Of a stretch of 29,565 nt of DNA, positions 9,483 through 16,784 are shown piece by piece. Position 1 is the stretch's first letter; every line of letters starts with the position of its first letter. The notes under the pieces were generated by a model. That model was not told where the DNA came from. It was given only the letters and a program-made list of their open reading frames with translations, and made no database searches. The stretch is from contig JBDNFP010000066.1 in NCBI GenBank assembly GCA_041689775.1, forward strand, positions 1-29,565. Reading direction: 5' to 3'. The stretch is from JBDNFP01 sp041689775 (lineage in GTDB: Bacteria > Bacteroidota > Bacteroidia > Cytophagales > Spirosomataceae). Position numbers and translations under genes: made by a program.

Positions 9483-10295
9483 CTATCGTTGGGTAAGACC
9501 TCTTAGTTTTATTTCGGTCAATTTTCGTTTTGTATCAAGTGGAAACTCGCTTTTTTGCATCCAGTCAAAGAAAGATGGTTCTTGCTTCAGCACATCTGCA
9601 ACACGTTTGCCGTTATGCTTCCCAAAGTTGAATAATTCTTCCCCGGCTTCATTAAAGACCATTCTTCCGGCCAAGTCCACATTCCGGGAAGCCGTCAATT
9701 GGTGGAGTGCCTCCATATCATTTTCAATCGGAGCCGTAGTATTTCCCTTAGCATCTTTGATAGTAACACCCTCATAATGCTTTATCTGTGCATTCAGTAC
9801 TTCGAAAGTAGCAATGGCATCGGCTTCGGCGCCGTGGGCACCAACCAGCTCTTTTCCGCAATAGAATTGATAAGCCGCCGAAAGATTGCGGGGTTCCATC
9901 ATATGAAAGATTCGCTGTACGTCAATCAGACGTCTGTTTTTCAGGTCAAAGTCAACGCCAACCCGCAAAAACTCCTCGACGAGCATAGGTACATCAAAGC
10001 GGTTACTGTTGAACCCCGCGAGGTCGCAGCCTTCCAGTAAAGCGGCCAGCCCTTTGGCTATTTGCTTGAATCTTGGGCTGTCTTTTACGTCTTCGTCATA
10101 AATACCGTGAATCATACTACTTTCGATTGGGATCGGCATTTCGGGGTTAATACGCATGGTACGTATTTCTTCCTCCCCATTAGGTAGTGCCTTAACCACA
10201 GATATTTCAACGATACGATCCCGGACGATGCTGATTCCGGTTGCTTCCAGATCAAAAAAAGCAAGTGGCTTTTTCAAGACCAATTGATGTGCCAT
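9483..10295 (-). CDS. DEDDh-family 3'-5' exonuclease (DnaQ-like)
   Basis: The protein is 270 aa. The exonuclease domain carries the whole DEDDh set: Asp15 and Glu17 in FFDLEATG, Asp101 in FNSNRFD, and His154 and Asp159 in AHGAEADA. These bind two metal ions and hydrolyse DNA or RNA from the 3' end. The last 60 residues (FNFGKHNGKRVADVL, then FFDWMQKSEFP) resemble the small C-terminal module found on some bacterial epsilon-like and ExoX-like exonucleases. It may be a proofreading or repair exonuclease, but a role as the replicative epsilon subunit cannot be claimed from sequence. Confidence 0.88.
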   Translation of the reverse strand: MAHQLVLKKPLAFFDLEATGISIVRDRIVEISVVKALPNGEEEIRTMRINPEMPIPIESSMIHGIYDEDVKDSPRFKQIAKGLAALLEGCDLAGFNSNRFDVPMLVEEFLRVGVDFDLKNRRLIDVQRIFHMMEPRNLSAAYQFYCGKELVGAHGAEADAIATFEVLNAQIKHYEGVTIKDAKGNTTAPIENDMEALHQLTASRNVDLAGRMVFNEAGEELFNFGKHNGKRVADVLKQEPSFFDWMQKSEFPLDTKRKLTEIKLRGLTQR

Positions 10296-10353
10296 TGTAG
10301 TGTATATTGATTTTAGTAGGGGGCGAAGTTACGCTATTACATCTACACGGACC

Positions 10354-10387
10354 AAAAAAGCCGTCGGATTATCACGATCCAACGGCC
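10354..10387 (-). terminator. Rho-independent-type terminator of glpK
   Basis: On the minus strand, GGCCGTTGGAT and ATCCGACGGC pair, with one internal mismatch, around a short loop and are followed directly by TTTTTT. It lies just after the glpK stop codon. Confidence 0.75.
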
Positions 10388-10414
10388 TTAGTACTATAAT
10401 ACCTTCTTCAAGTG

Positions 10415-11914
10415 CTATTCTTCCCAACCGAAGGATTTTGTAATGGCTTTCTGCCAGCCTTTATAGAGTTCTGCCCGCTGTGCTTCTTCCATTTTTGGCT
10501 CCCAGGTATGAGCCACCGACCAGTTTTTACGGAGATCTTCAAGATCTTTCCAGTACCCAACGGCTAGTCCAGCGGCATAAGCAGCGCCCAACGCAGTAGT
10601 TTCGGCTACGGCCGGAGCTATCACGGAAGTTCCCAGCATATCCGACTGAAACTGCATCAGCATCTGATTAGTCACCATTCCTCCATCTACCCGTAGCGTA
10701 GCCAATTTTATTCCTGAATCTTCTTCCATGGCATTCACCACATCCGTAGTTTGGTAAGCGGTAGCTTCCAGCACCGCCCGGGCAATATGCCCTTTATTTA
10801 CGTAGCCGGTAAGGCCAGCAATGATCCCACGGGCATCATTTCGCCAGTAGGGCGCATATAAGCCCGAGAAAGCTGGCACGAAGTAAGCTCCCCCGTTGTC
10901 TTTGACGGTTTGGGCTAGCGCTTCGATATCACTGCTCTTTTCGATCAATCCCAGATTATCCCTAACCCACTGTACTAAGGCACCAGCAATGGCAACACTG
11001 CCTTCCAACGCGTACTGTACGGGTTGGTCGCCAAACTTATAAGCAATGGTAGTAAGCAGCCCTTTTTCAGAGATTCGGAGTTCGTTTCCGGTATTCATGA
11101 CTAGAAAACATCCGGTGCCGTAGGTATTCTTGGCCATGCCAGGCTCAAAGCATGCCTGCCCTACGAGGGCCGCGTGTTGATCGCCCAGATCACCCGCAAT
11201 GGGCACTCCCGGTAATACATCGGAGTTAACGTGGCCATAGACCTCGCTGCTACTCTTGATCGCCGGTAACATTTGTCGGGGTATCTGCAAGGCTTCCAGT
11301 ATACTGTCGTCCCACTCCAACGTTTTCAGGTTCATGAGCTGCGTACGGCTGGCGTTGGTCACGTCGGTCACGTGTATACCTCCCTTGGTACCACCCGTCA
11401 GGTGCCAGATTAAGAAGGTATCCATATTCCCAAAGAGCGCCTCTCCATTTTCGGCATCAGCCCTTAGGCCTTCTACGTTATCCAATAACCACCGCAGCTT
11501 CATTCCGCTAAAATAGGTAGCCAAGGGTAGCCCCGTGATACTACGGAAACGGTCTATACCGCCTTCTTTTTCGTACTGGGCTACCAGCGCACCCGTGCGG
11601 GTATCTTGCCATACCAAGGCGTTGTAGTAGGGTTTTCCGGTTTTCCGGTTCCAGACTACGGTTGTTTCGCGCTGATTTGTGATACCAACGGCGGCAATAT
11701 CTCCGGCCGTGGCCGATACTCTAATCCTCGCCATGGCAATTACCTCCAAGGTGTTTTTCCAGATTTCGTCAGGATTGTGCTCTACCCAGCCGGGTTTGGG
11801 GTAAATCTGCTCGTGTTCTTTCTGGCCCACGGATATGATATTTCCCTGACGGTCAAATAGTATACAACGGGTACTAGTGGTACCCTGATCAATGGCGGCT
11901 ACGTACTTAGACAT
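10415..11914 (-). CDS. glpK: Glycerol kinase
   Basis: The protein is 499 aa, full length for the FGGY-family glycerol kinase. It phosphorylates glycerol to glycerol 3-phosphate with ATP in the cytoplasm. The N terminus has the phosphate-binding AIDQGTTSTR, and GWVEHNP and WQDTRT follow as in other GlpK proteins. AGDLGDQHAALVGQ contains the catalytic Asp of the family, and RVDGGMVTNQMLMQFQ belongs to the second FGGY domain. No glpF or glpD is adjacent, so the gene stands alone here. Confidence 0.96.
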   Translation of the reverse strand: MSKYVAAIDQGTTSTRCILFDRQGNIISVGQKEHEQIYPKPGWVEHNPDEIWKNTLEVIAMARIRVSATAGDIAAVGITNQRETTVVWNRKTGKPYYNALVWQDTRTGALVAQYEKEGGIDRFRSITGLPLATYFSGMKLRWLLDNVEGLRADAENGEALFGNMDTFLIWHLTGGTKGGIHVTDVTNASRTQLMNLKTLEWDDSILEALQIPRQMLPAIKSSSEVYGHVNSDVLPGVPIAGDLGDQHAALVGQACFEPGMAKNTYGTGCFLVMNTGNELRISEKGLLTTIAYKFGDQPVQYALEGSVAIAGALVQWVRDNLGLIEKSSDIEALAQTVKDNGGAYFVPAFSGLYAPYWRNDARGIIAGLTGYVNKGHIARAVLEATAYQTTDVVNAMEEDSGIKLATLRVDGGMVTNQMLMQFQSDMLGTSVIAPAVAETTALGAAYAAGLAVGYWKDLEDLRKNWSVAHTWEPKMEEAQRAELYKGWQKAITKSFGWEE

Positions 11915-12207
11915 GAGGAATAGTAGTTTGGTTGGTAATTATGTAAATAAAGGAAGAAAAACGGAAAATTACCCGGCGGGGCTTTCAATTTGAGGATTTG
12001 CTATAAAAAATGGCACTTTCCCGGAGACAGGAAAGCCTCCTTCGCGCGGGGGTATGACAAAGCAGGCAATTTTTTCTACTCCCAGCGAATGGAAGAGGAG
12101 TTGGGGATAGAGGAAGTAAAGTAATGCCAGGAAATTGAGCTAGTTTTCTCAACGTAGCGAATAGTCCAATACGATCCAGCCGAATGTGGCTCGAAGACCT
12201 TTCTGGG
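11915..12207. other. Intergenic region between HlyD and glpK
   Basis: This 293-base stretch holds the likely terminator at 12005-12037. A plus-strand frame of about 45 codons without a start ends in TAA near 12120, just before the terminator-proximal DNA gives way to featureless sequence. Its translation looks protein-like but I do not recognise it. It could be the remnant of a lost gene or chance. Confidence 0.4.
12005..12037 (-). terminator. Possible terminator downstream of the HlyD gene
   Basis: On the minus strand GGCTTTCC and GGGAAA-GT-GCC pair with a small bulge and are followed by ATTTTTT. It would end the transcript of the peptide-export operon before glpK. The 170-base distance from the HlyD stop lowers confidence. 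Confidence 0.45.
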
Positions 12208-13413
12208 CTAATGCTGCACCTTCACTACCTCCACCAATCTTTCCGCCAGCCGCCGGTCGGCGGTGATGATTTCGGCGGTACCCTTCATGCCATTACGGTA
12301 GGCCAACTCCCGGCCGTAGCGGGTACGTAGCCCCAGCGGTAACTCCACGTAACCCCAGTAGGCACTATCCCGGCCGGGCGTAAGCGACAGCTGTGACAGC
12401 GTACCCTCCACCATGCCGAACTCCCGGTAGGGGTAGGCATCCAGCTTCACAAGCACTGACTGCCCCTCACGCAGCTTTCCCAGGTTGGCCTGCGGTACTT
12501 TTACCAATCCCTGCAAGGTACCTCCCTCCGGCTCAACGGTGAGCAGTTCCTGGCCCGCGCTCATGCTCTGCTGCTCCTGCCAGGGCGACGAGAATGATAC
12601 TTTCCCCGCTACCGGAGCAAGTAGAACGTACCGTTGCTGCCACACTTCGGTGCTGCTACGGAGCGTCTGAAGCGCCTGCATAAAGCTACCCCTTTGCTCC
12701 GCAATGGCATTGTCCAGTTCAAGTAGTTCCTTTTGCTTGGCTGTCTGCGAACTCCGGTTTTGGATCAGGGCGGAGGCCAATTGTTTGAGGGGCATCTCAC
12801 GGTTCAGCAGTTTTACCTTCTCGCGCTGATAGTCGAGCAGGGCAATGACCTTATCTTTGTAAAGCTTTTCGTGCATCGTAAATTCATCCTGAGCCAAAGC
12901 GAAGTCCCGGTGCTGCAGGTCGAGCTGTTCGGTGAGGGTTTGCTCCATGGCGCGCAGGTCGTCGTGGTCTTTTAGCAGCAAGGTTCGTTTCTGTAAATAA
13001 AAGCCACCGCTCAGATAGGTTTTGAGCTGGGTAAGTTTCTGGTAGAAGGTCTGAAAATCGTTTTGCAATTCGCCCAGCTGACCATACGATTGGATCGAGA
13101 ATCGCCGGATCATAGCCCAGTCGTTCTGATCCAAGGCTACCCGAAGGTCATTGAGCGACCTATTCAGGCGGAGTACCTGTTCAGGATCGGCGGTACTCTC
13201 CGAGTAGGCCAACACCTGTCCGGCCGTTACGGTCTGTCCGTCTTGCACCAGCAGCCGAGCCAGCCGCCCCTCGGTCCGGGCCACCACCATACGCGGGGCA
13301 TTGGTAGCCGTGAGGGTAAAGGAGGTAGCCACCACATCGGGGTAGTGAACCAGCCAACTACCCAGCCCCAATAATAGCAGCAGCCCCAGAAACAGCATCA
13401 TGCCCCAGCGCAC
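12208..13413 (-). CDS. HlyD-family periplasmic adaptor, 5' end disrupted
   Basis: The protein is the membrane-fusion partner of the peptidase ABC exporter. A single membrane helix (LFLGLLLLLGLGSWLV) anchors it in the inner membrane. The first half of the barrel-sandwich domain follows (GRLARLLVQDGQTVTAGQVLAY), then a long coiled coil, then the second half (LLAPVAGKVSF) and a beta-barrel region near the C terminus. The frame is 401 aa from a GTG at 13413, but that codon lies inside the family's cytoplasmic N terminus. Homology-like sequence continues upstream without a break (FNELHSDEVHEIINRPPPG, from about 13473), and then meets the TAGC repeat and an in-frame TAA at 13504-13506 with no ATG, GTG or TTG between. 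The original start codon appears to have been lost to the inserted element. The protein may be made poorly from the internal GTG or not at all. Confidence 0.82.
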   Translation of the reverse strand: MRWGMMLFLGLLLLLGLGSWLVHYPDVVATSFTLTATNAPRMVVARTEGRLARLLVQDGQTVTAGQVLAYSESTADPEQVLRLNRSLNDLRVALDQNDWAMIRRFSIQSYGQLGELQNDFQTFYQKLTQLKTYLSGGFYLQKRTLLLKDHDDLRAMEQTLTEQLDLQHRDFALAQDEFTMHEKLYKDKVIALLDYQREKVKLLNREMPLKQLASALIQNRSSQTAKQKELLELDNAIAEQRGSFMQALQTLRSSTEVWQQRYVLLAPVAGKVSFSSPWQEQQSMSAGQELLTVEPEGGTLQGLVKVPQANLGKLREGQSVLVKLDAYPYREFGMVEGTLSQLSLTPGRDSAYWGYVELPLGLRTRYGRELAYRNGMKGTAEIITADRRLAERLVEVVKVQH

Positions 13414-13505
13414 CAGTCCCGGCGGCGGCCGGTTGATGATCTCATGGACTTCGTCGCTGTGAAGTTCGTTGAATTTAGCTGATAGCTGGTTAGCCGTTAG
13501 CCGTT

Positions 13506-13530
13506 AGCTGATAGCTATTAGCCGTTAGCT
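13506..13530 (+). repeat. Left inverted repeat of the four-helix-bundle element
   Basis: This 25-base arm (AGCTGATAGCTATTAGCCG and the following GTTAGCT ending) is the reverse complement of 14215-14240, apart from one missing base. Further TAGC words extend it on both sides. Confidence 0.7.
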
Positions 13531-13731
13531 TGTTTGTCATTGGTTATTAGAATTTAGCTGGTGAGCTATTAGCCATTAGCTGTTAGCTTATTAGTTATTT
13601 GGACTTAGATTTGGCGTTGGATTTCACCTTGCGTTAGTTGAAATTTTTGGCAATGAACTATATATCAAATATTTATATATAACTAAGAGGCTAATGGCTA
13701 AAAGCTAACGGCTAATAAACTAAAAAGAAAC

Positions 13732-14082
13732 ATGAGAAAATTTCAGGATTTACAGATTTGGCAACGGAGCCATCTGCTGACGCTGAGGATTTACAAAACC
13801 ACCAAACTTTATCCCAAAGAGGAGCAATACGGACTTACCTCTCAGATGCGTCGTTCAGCCAGTTCCATACCCACCAACATCGCCGAAGGATGCGGTAGGG
13901 GTACTAATCCTGACTTTGTTCGCTTTCTCGTCATCGCAATGGGGTCATCTTCCGAACTGGAATATCAACTTATTCTTTCCCGCGACCTGGAATACATCAC
14001 CCAGGAAGAATACAATCCACTTTCCAACGAACTAATCGAGATCCGTAAAATGATGAATACCTATATTCAGAAATTAAGTTGA
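13732..14082 (+). CDS. Four-helix-bundle protein (23S rRNA intervening-sequence protein family)
   Basis: The protein is 116 aa and matches the family first seen in 23S rRNA intervening sequences (TIGR02436). Family hallmarks are FQDLQIWQRSH at the N terminus, then YGLTSQMRRSASSIPTNIAEG, then GRGTNPDFVRFL and AMGSSSELEYQL. The family is related in fold to the Avd accessory protein of diversity-generating retroelements, but no reverse transcriptase or variable repeat is present here. Its molecular role is not established. It is the only plus-strand gene in the accessory region and is enclosed by inverted TAGC repeats. Confidence 0.93.
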   Translation: MRKFQDLQIWQRSHLLTLRIYKTTKLYPKEEQYGLTSQMRRSASSIPTNIAEGCGRGTNPDFVRFLVIAMGSSSELEYQLILSRDLEYITQEEYNPLSNELIEIRKMMNTYIQKLS

Positions 14083-14214
14083 TAGTTGATAGCTTGTTAG
14101 CTAATTAGCCATTAGCTAGTTTGTGAGTACTTAGTGTTGGACAAAGTGGTCCAAGAACTTCCTCCTGTGGATTATATTGAAGCACTAAATACAACTAACA
14201 ACTGACCAGCTAAT

Positions 14215-14240
14215 AGCTAACGGCTAATAGCTAATCAGCT
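14215..14240 (-). repeat. Right inverted repeat of the four-helix-bundle element
   Basis: This 26-base arm pairs with 13506-13530 in inverted orientation with a single one-base gap. It covers the TGA stop (14235-14237) and the AGC codon of the ABC exporter gene, so the exporter's last residues (AVS) are encoded by or next to repeat DNA. Confidence 0.7.
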
Positions 14241-16784
14241 AACAGCCAGCTCCAACTGATTACTTACCAGCTCGAAGTACTTGCCCTGCCGGGCTACTAG
14301 TTCGGCGTGGGTGCCGCGTTCCACGATCTCGCCCTTCTCCATCACCAGGATCTGATGGGCGTTCCTGACCGTACTCAGCCGGTGGGCTACCACCACCACC
14401 GTGCGGCCCTCAAAGAATTCTTCCAGATTTTGCAGAATCACCGCCTCGTTGTTGGCGTCGAGGGCATTGGTGGCTTCATCAAATAGTAATAGTTGCGGGT
14501 CCTTGTACACCGAGCGGGCGATGAGGATGCGCTGCTTCTGCCCCTGACTGATGCCGTTGCCCTCGGCTCCGATCTTGGTATGGTACCCCATCGGCAGCGA
14601 TTCAATGAACGCGTGGATGTTGGCCGTATGGGCGGCGCGGTAGAGCCGGTCCTGGTCAATCACCTCATCGCTGACGGCAATATTGCGGGCGATGGTGTCC
14701 GAAAACAAAAAGCCCTCCTGCATCACCACCCCGCACTGCTGCCGCCACGCCCCATGCGAAATCCGCTCCAGATTCAGTCCCCCGCCACCGGCAGATATGA
14801 TACCCGCCGGAAGCTCCATCCCAACTCCATTCAATGATGACTCTAGGCCCTGGTCATCCTCTCTTGCTCTCATTTTATATGCTCTCCCATTTCTATCAAG
14901 AGCTCCTCCTCTCCTGACAGGAGAGCGGTCCGGCGTTCCGGAGGCGGGGGAGCGGTCCGTCGGTACGGAGAGGTAAATCCCACCCTTCTGCGGCGCATAA
15001 AACCTGAGCAGCAGCTTCAGAAGCGTGGTCTTGCCGCTGCCACTCGTGCCCACGATGGCTGTCGTCTTGCCGTGCGGGATCGTCAGGCTGATGTCGCGCA
15101 GCACGGGCTCGTTGCCCGCGCCGGGGTAGGTATAGCTGAGGTTTTCGATGCGGATGTCCTGCGCCCGGTCCCACTCCTGCCGCAGGGGCAGATGGGCGGG
15201 TTCTTCGTCGGCCAGGCCGTGTACCTCGTTGAGGCGTTCGAGGCTGATTTGGGCATCCTGCCACGACTGCATAAAGCCGATCAGCTGCTCGATGGGGGCG
15301 TTGAATTGCCCCAGGATGTACTGCACCGACACCATGCCGCCCAGCGTGAGCTCGCCCGCAATGACGGCCTTGGCGGCCAGGAAGGTGATGAAGATGTTCT
15401 TGCCCTGATTAATGAGCACCGCCCCGGCCTGCTGAAACTGCGACAGCGACAGGCTCTGCACGCTCCAGCGGAAGAGCCGCGCCTGCGTGCGCTCCCACTC
15501 CCAGCGCTTGCCGGTTTCGGCCCCGGCCAGCTTGATGTCCTGCATGCCCTGTATGAGCTGCACGAGCTGACTTTGGTTGCGGCTCGACACGTCGAAGCGT
15601 TTGGTATCCAGCTTGCGCCGTTTCCGCAGGAAACCCACCACCCACCCGGCGTAGACCAGCGAGGCCCCCACCGCCACCAGAAAGATGGACAGGTGGTAGT
15701 AGGCCAGCACGAAGCCGAACATCAGCAGGTTGAACAGCGAGAAGGCCACGCTCAGGGTTTGGCCCGTCAGAAATGATTCTATTCTATGATGATCGCCGAT
15801 GCGCTGCATGATATCGCCAAATTGCTTGACGTCGAAAAACGATAGCGGCAAGCGCATGAGCTTGGCCAGAAACTCCGACAGGATGGTGAGGTTCAATCTA
15901 ACGCTTATATGTAACAATATCCACCCTTGCAGGAAGCCCACCGCCGAGCTACTCAGCGTGAGCACCAGTTGGGCCACGAGCACCAGGTACACGAAAGAGA
16001 GGTTTTGGGTGCCGATGCCTACGTCCACCACGGCCTGCGTCAGGAAGGGCAGCAGCAGGCTCAGGCCGCTCGCGGCTAGCATGCCCAGCCCGAGCTGCAC
16101 CATCAGCGACCGGTAGCGCAGAAGGTAGCCCAGCAGTTGACCCAGCCGCAGGCCCTCCACTTTTTCGCCCTCCTCCTCGTAGAAGCCCGTGCCGGGTTCC
16201 AGCAGGAGAGCCAGGCCTTTTTTCTCGCCCTCGTGCTCGCCCGACAGCCATCGTCGCTCAAGTTCTTCGGCCGTGTAGGTGACCAGCGTGCTGGCCGGGT
16301 CGGCGATGTGGAAGAGGGCGGTGCTGGAGGTGGGGGCGGTGCGGGGTGGGTGCGGTTCTGAGGAGTGACTATCTGGAAAGTGATTGGGTTGTGGGTTGTA
16401 TGTGGCTTGATTGCCATAGACGGGCAGGATGCCCGTACCACTGCTGCGGCCACCCATGATGCCCTGCAACAGCCGCCGGCTGACCGAGCCCTTGGTGACC
16501 TTATGCAGCACCACGAAGTGGTTTTGCCCCCAGTGCAGGATGCACGGAAGGGGGGCATCCTCTACCAGCTTATCCAGCGTGACCCGCACGCCCACGGTCT
16601 TGAAGCCAACCGCCTCGGCAGCCTCGGCAATGCCCAGCATACTCACCCCGTCCTTGCCAATCTGTGCCCGCTCCCGCATCGTCTGCGCGGAGTAATGCCG
16701 CCCGTAGTGTTTGGCCACCATGCGCAGGCAGGTGGGGCCGCAGTCCATTTGTTCGAGTTGGCGGTAGTGGGGAAATTTTTTCAT
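14235..16784 (-). CDS. Peptidase C39-containing ABC exporter for double-glycine peptides
   Basis: The protein is 849 aa, well above the usual 700-730. The C39 domain (1-200) would cleave leaders after a double-glycine site during export. Cys15 is in EQMDCGPTCL, His89 in GQNHFVVLHK and Asp162 in IADPAS, so the catalytic triad is present. Six membrane helices span about 220-510. The nucleotide-binding domain has Walker A GTSGSGKTT (Lys585), Q-loop Gln689, signature ISQGQ (745-749, usual for this subfamily), Walker B LLLFDE and His801. Two extra segments explain the length: about 56 residues between His89 and Asp162, and about 60 residues between Walker A and the Q-loop. Both look like translated interspersed repeats. 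Its ATG overlaps the stop of the GT2 gene in ATGA, so the genes are translationally coupled. It should export the four precursors encoded upstream if still active. Confidence 0.92.
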   Translation of the reverse strand: MKKFPHYRQLEQMDCGPTCLRMVAKHYGRHYSAQTMRERAQIGKDGVSMLGIAEAAEAVGFKTVGVRVTLDKLVEDAPLPCILHWGQNHFVVLHKVTKGSVSRRLLQGIMGGRSSGTGILPVYGNQATYNPQPNHFPDSHSSEPHPPRTAPTSSTALFHIADPASTLVTYTAEELERRWLSGEHEGEKKGLALLLEPGTGFYEEEGEKVEGLRLGQLLGYLLRYRSLMVQLGLGMLAASGLSLLLPFLTQAVVDVGIGTQNLSFVYLVLVAQLVLTLSSSAVGFLQGWILLHISVRLNLTILSEFLAKLMRLPLSFFDVKQFGDIMQRIGDHHRIESFLTGQTLSVAFSLFNLLMFGFVLAYYHLSIFLVAVGASLVYAGWVVGFLRKRRKLDTKRFDVSSRNQSQLVQLIQGMQDIKLAGAETGKRWEWERTQARLFRWSVQSLSLSQFQQAGAVLINQGKNIFITFLAAKAVIAGELTLGGMVSVQYILGQFNAPIEQLIGFMQSWQDAQISLERLNEVHGLADEEPAHLPLRQEWDRAQDIRIENLSYTYPGAGNEPVLRDISLTIPHGKTTAIVGTSGSGKTTLLKLLLRFYAPQKGGIYLSVPTDRSPASGTPDRSPVRRGGALDRNGRAYKMRAREDDQGLESSLNGVGMELPAGIISAGGGGLNLERISHGAWRQQCGVVMQEGFLFSDTIARNIAVSDEVIDQDRLYRAAHTANIHAFIESLPMGYHTKIGAEGNGISQGQKQRILIARSVYKDPQLLLFDEATNALDANNEAVILQNLEEFFEGRTVVVVAHRLSTVRNAHQILVMEKGEIVERGTHAELVARQGKYFELVSNQLELAVS
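14770..14970. repeat. Repeat-like in-frame insertion in the exporter's ATPase domain
   Basis: The segment encodes about 65 residues (about 606-672) that the ABC fold does not need. It contains a near-perfect palindrome (CTCTCCTG-A-CAGGAGAG, 14909-14925) and two 21-base units starting GAGCGGTCCG at 14922 and 14950 that agree at about 18 positions. Its translation is low-complexity and rich in Arg, Ser, Pro and Gly. This composition suits an intergenic palindromic repeat that landed in a gene without breaking the frame. Confidence 0.6.
16312..16450. repeat. Repeat-like in-frame insertion in the exporter's C39 peptidase domain
   Basis: The segment encodes about residues 112-157, a Pro/Ser/Thr/His-rich stretch between the catalytic His and Asp. 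It includes the palindrome ACGGGCA-GGA-TGCCCGT at 16420-16436, which translates on the minus strand as GTGILPV. That phrase is widely seen where the ACGGGCATCCTGCCCGT type of interspersed repeat is read as protein. Confidence 0.6.

Larger units (their letters stand above)
13476..14244. mobile_element. Repeat-bounded four-helix-bundle element inserted in the exporter operon
   Basis: The 351-base plus-strand gene at 13732-14082 sits between arrays of short TAGC-type words (TAGCCGT, TAGCTGA, TAGCTAT), which are direct repeats within each arm and inverted between arms. The arms touch the coding ends of both neighbours. On the right the repeat supplies the last codons and stop of the ABC gene. On the left it replaces the start region of the HlyD gene. 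The gene orientation is opposite to the operon. I infer an insertion because ABC and HlyD genes of this kind are normally adjacent. No transposase is visible, so the mobility mechanism is unknown. Confidence 0.6.

Noticed and set aside
13732..14082. Diversity-generating retroelement (Avd-like protein)
   Set aside because: No reverse transcriptase, template repeat or variable repeat is found in the window; only the four-helix-bundle protein is present.
13478..14245. TAGC-rich repeats as a possible CRISPR array
   Set aside because: The words are short and contiguous, without spacers of constant length, are inverted across a gene, and no cas genes are present.
15072..15776. A 234-codon plus-strand frame inside the exporter gene
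   Set aside because: It is a shadow of the GC-rich ABC gene. The minus-strand protein has all ABC and C39 motifs, while this frame has none.
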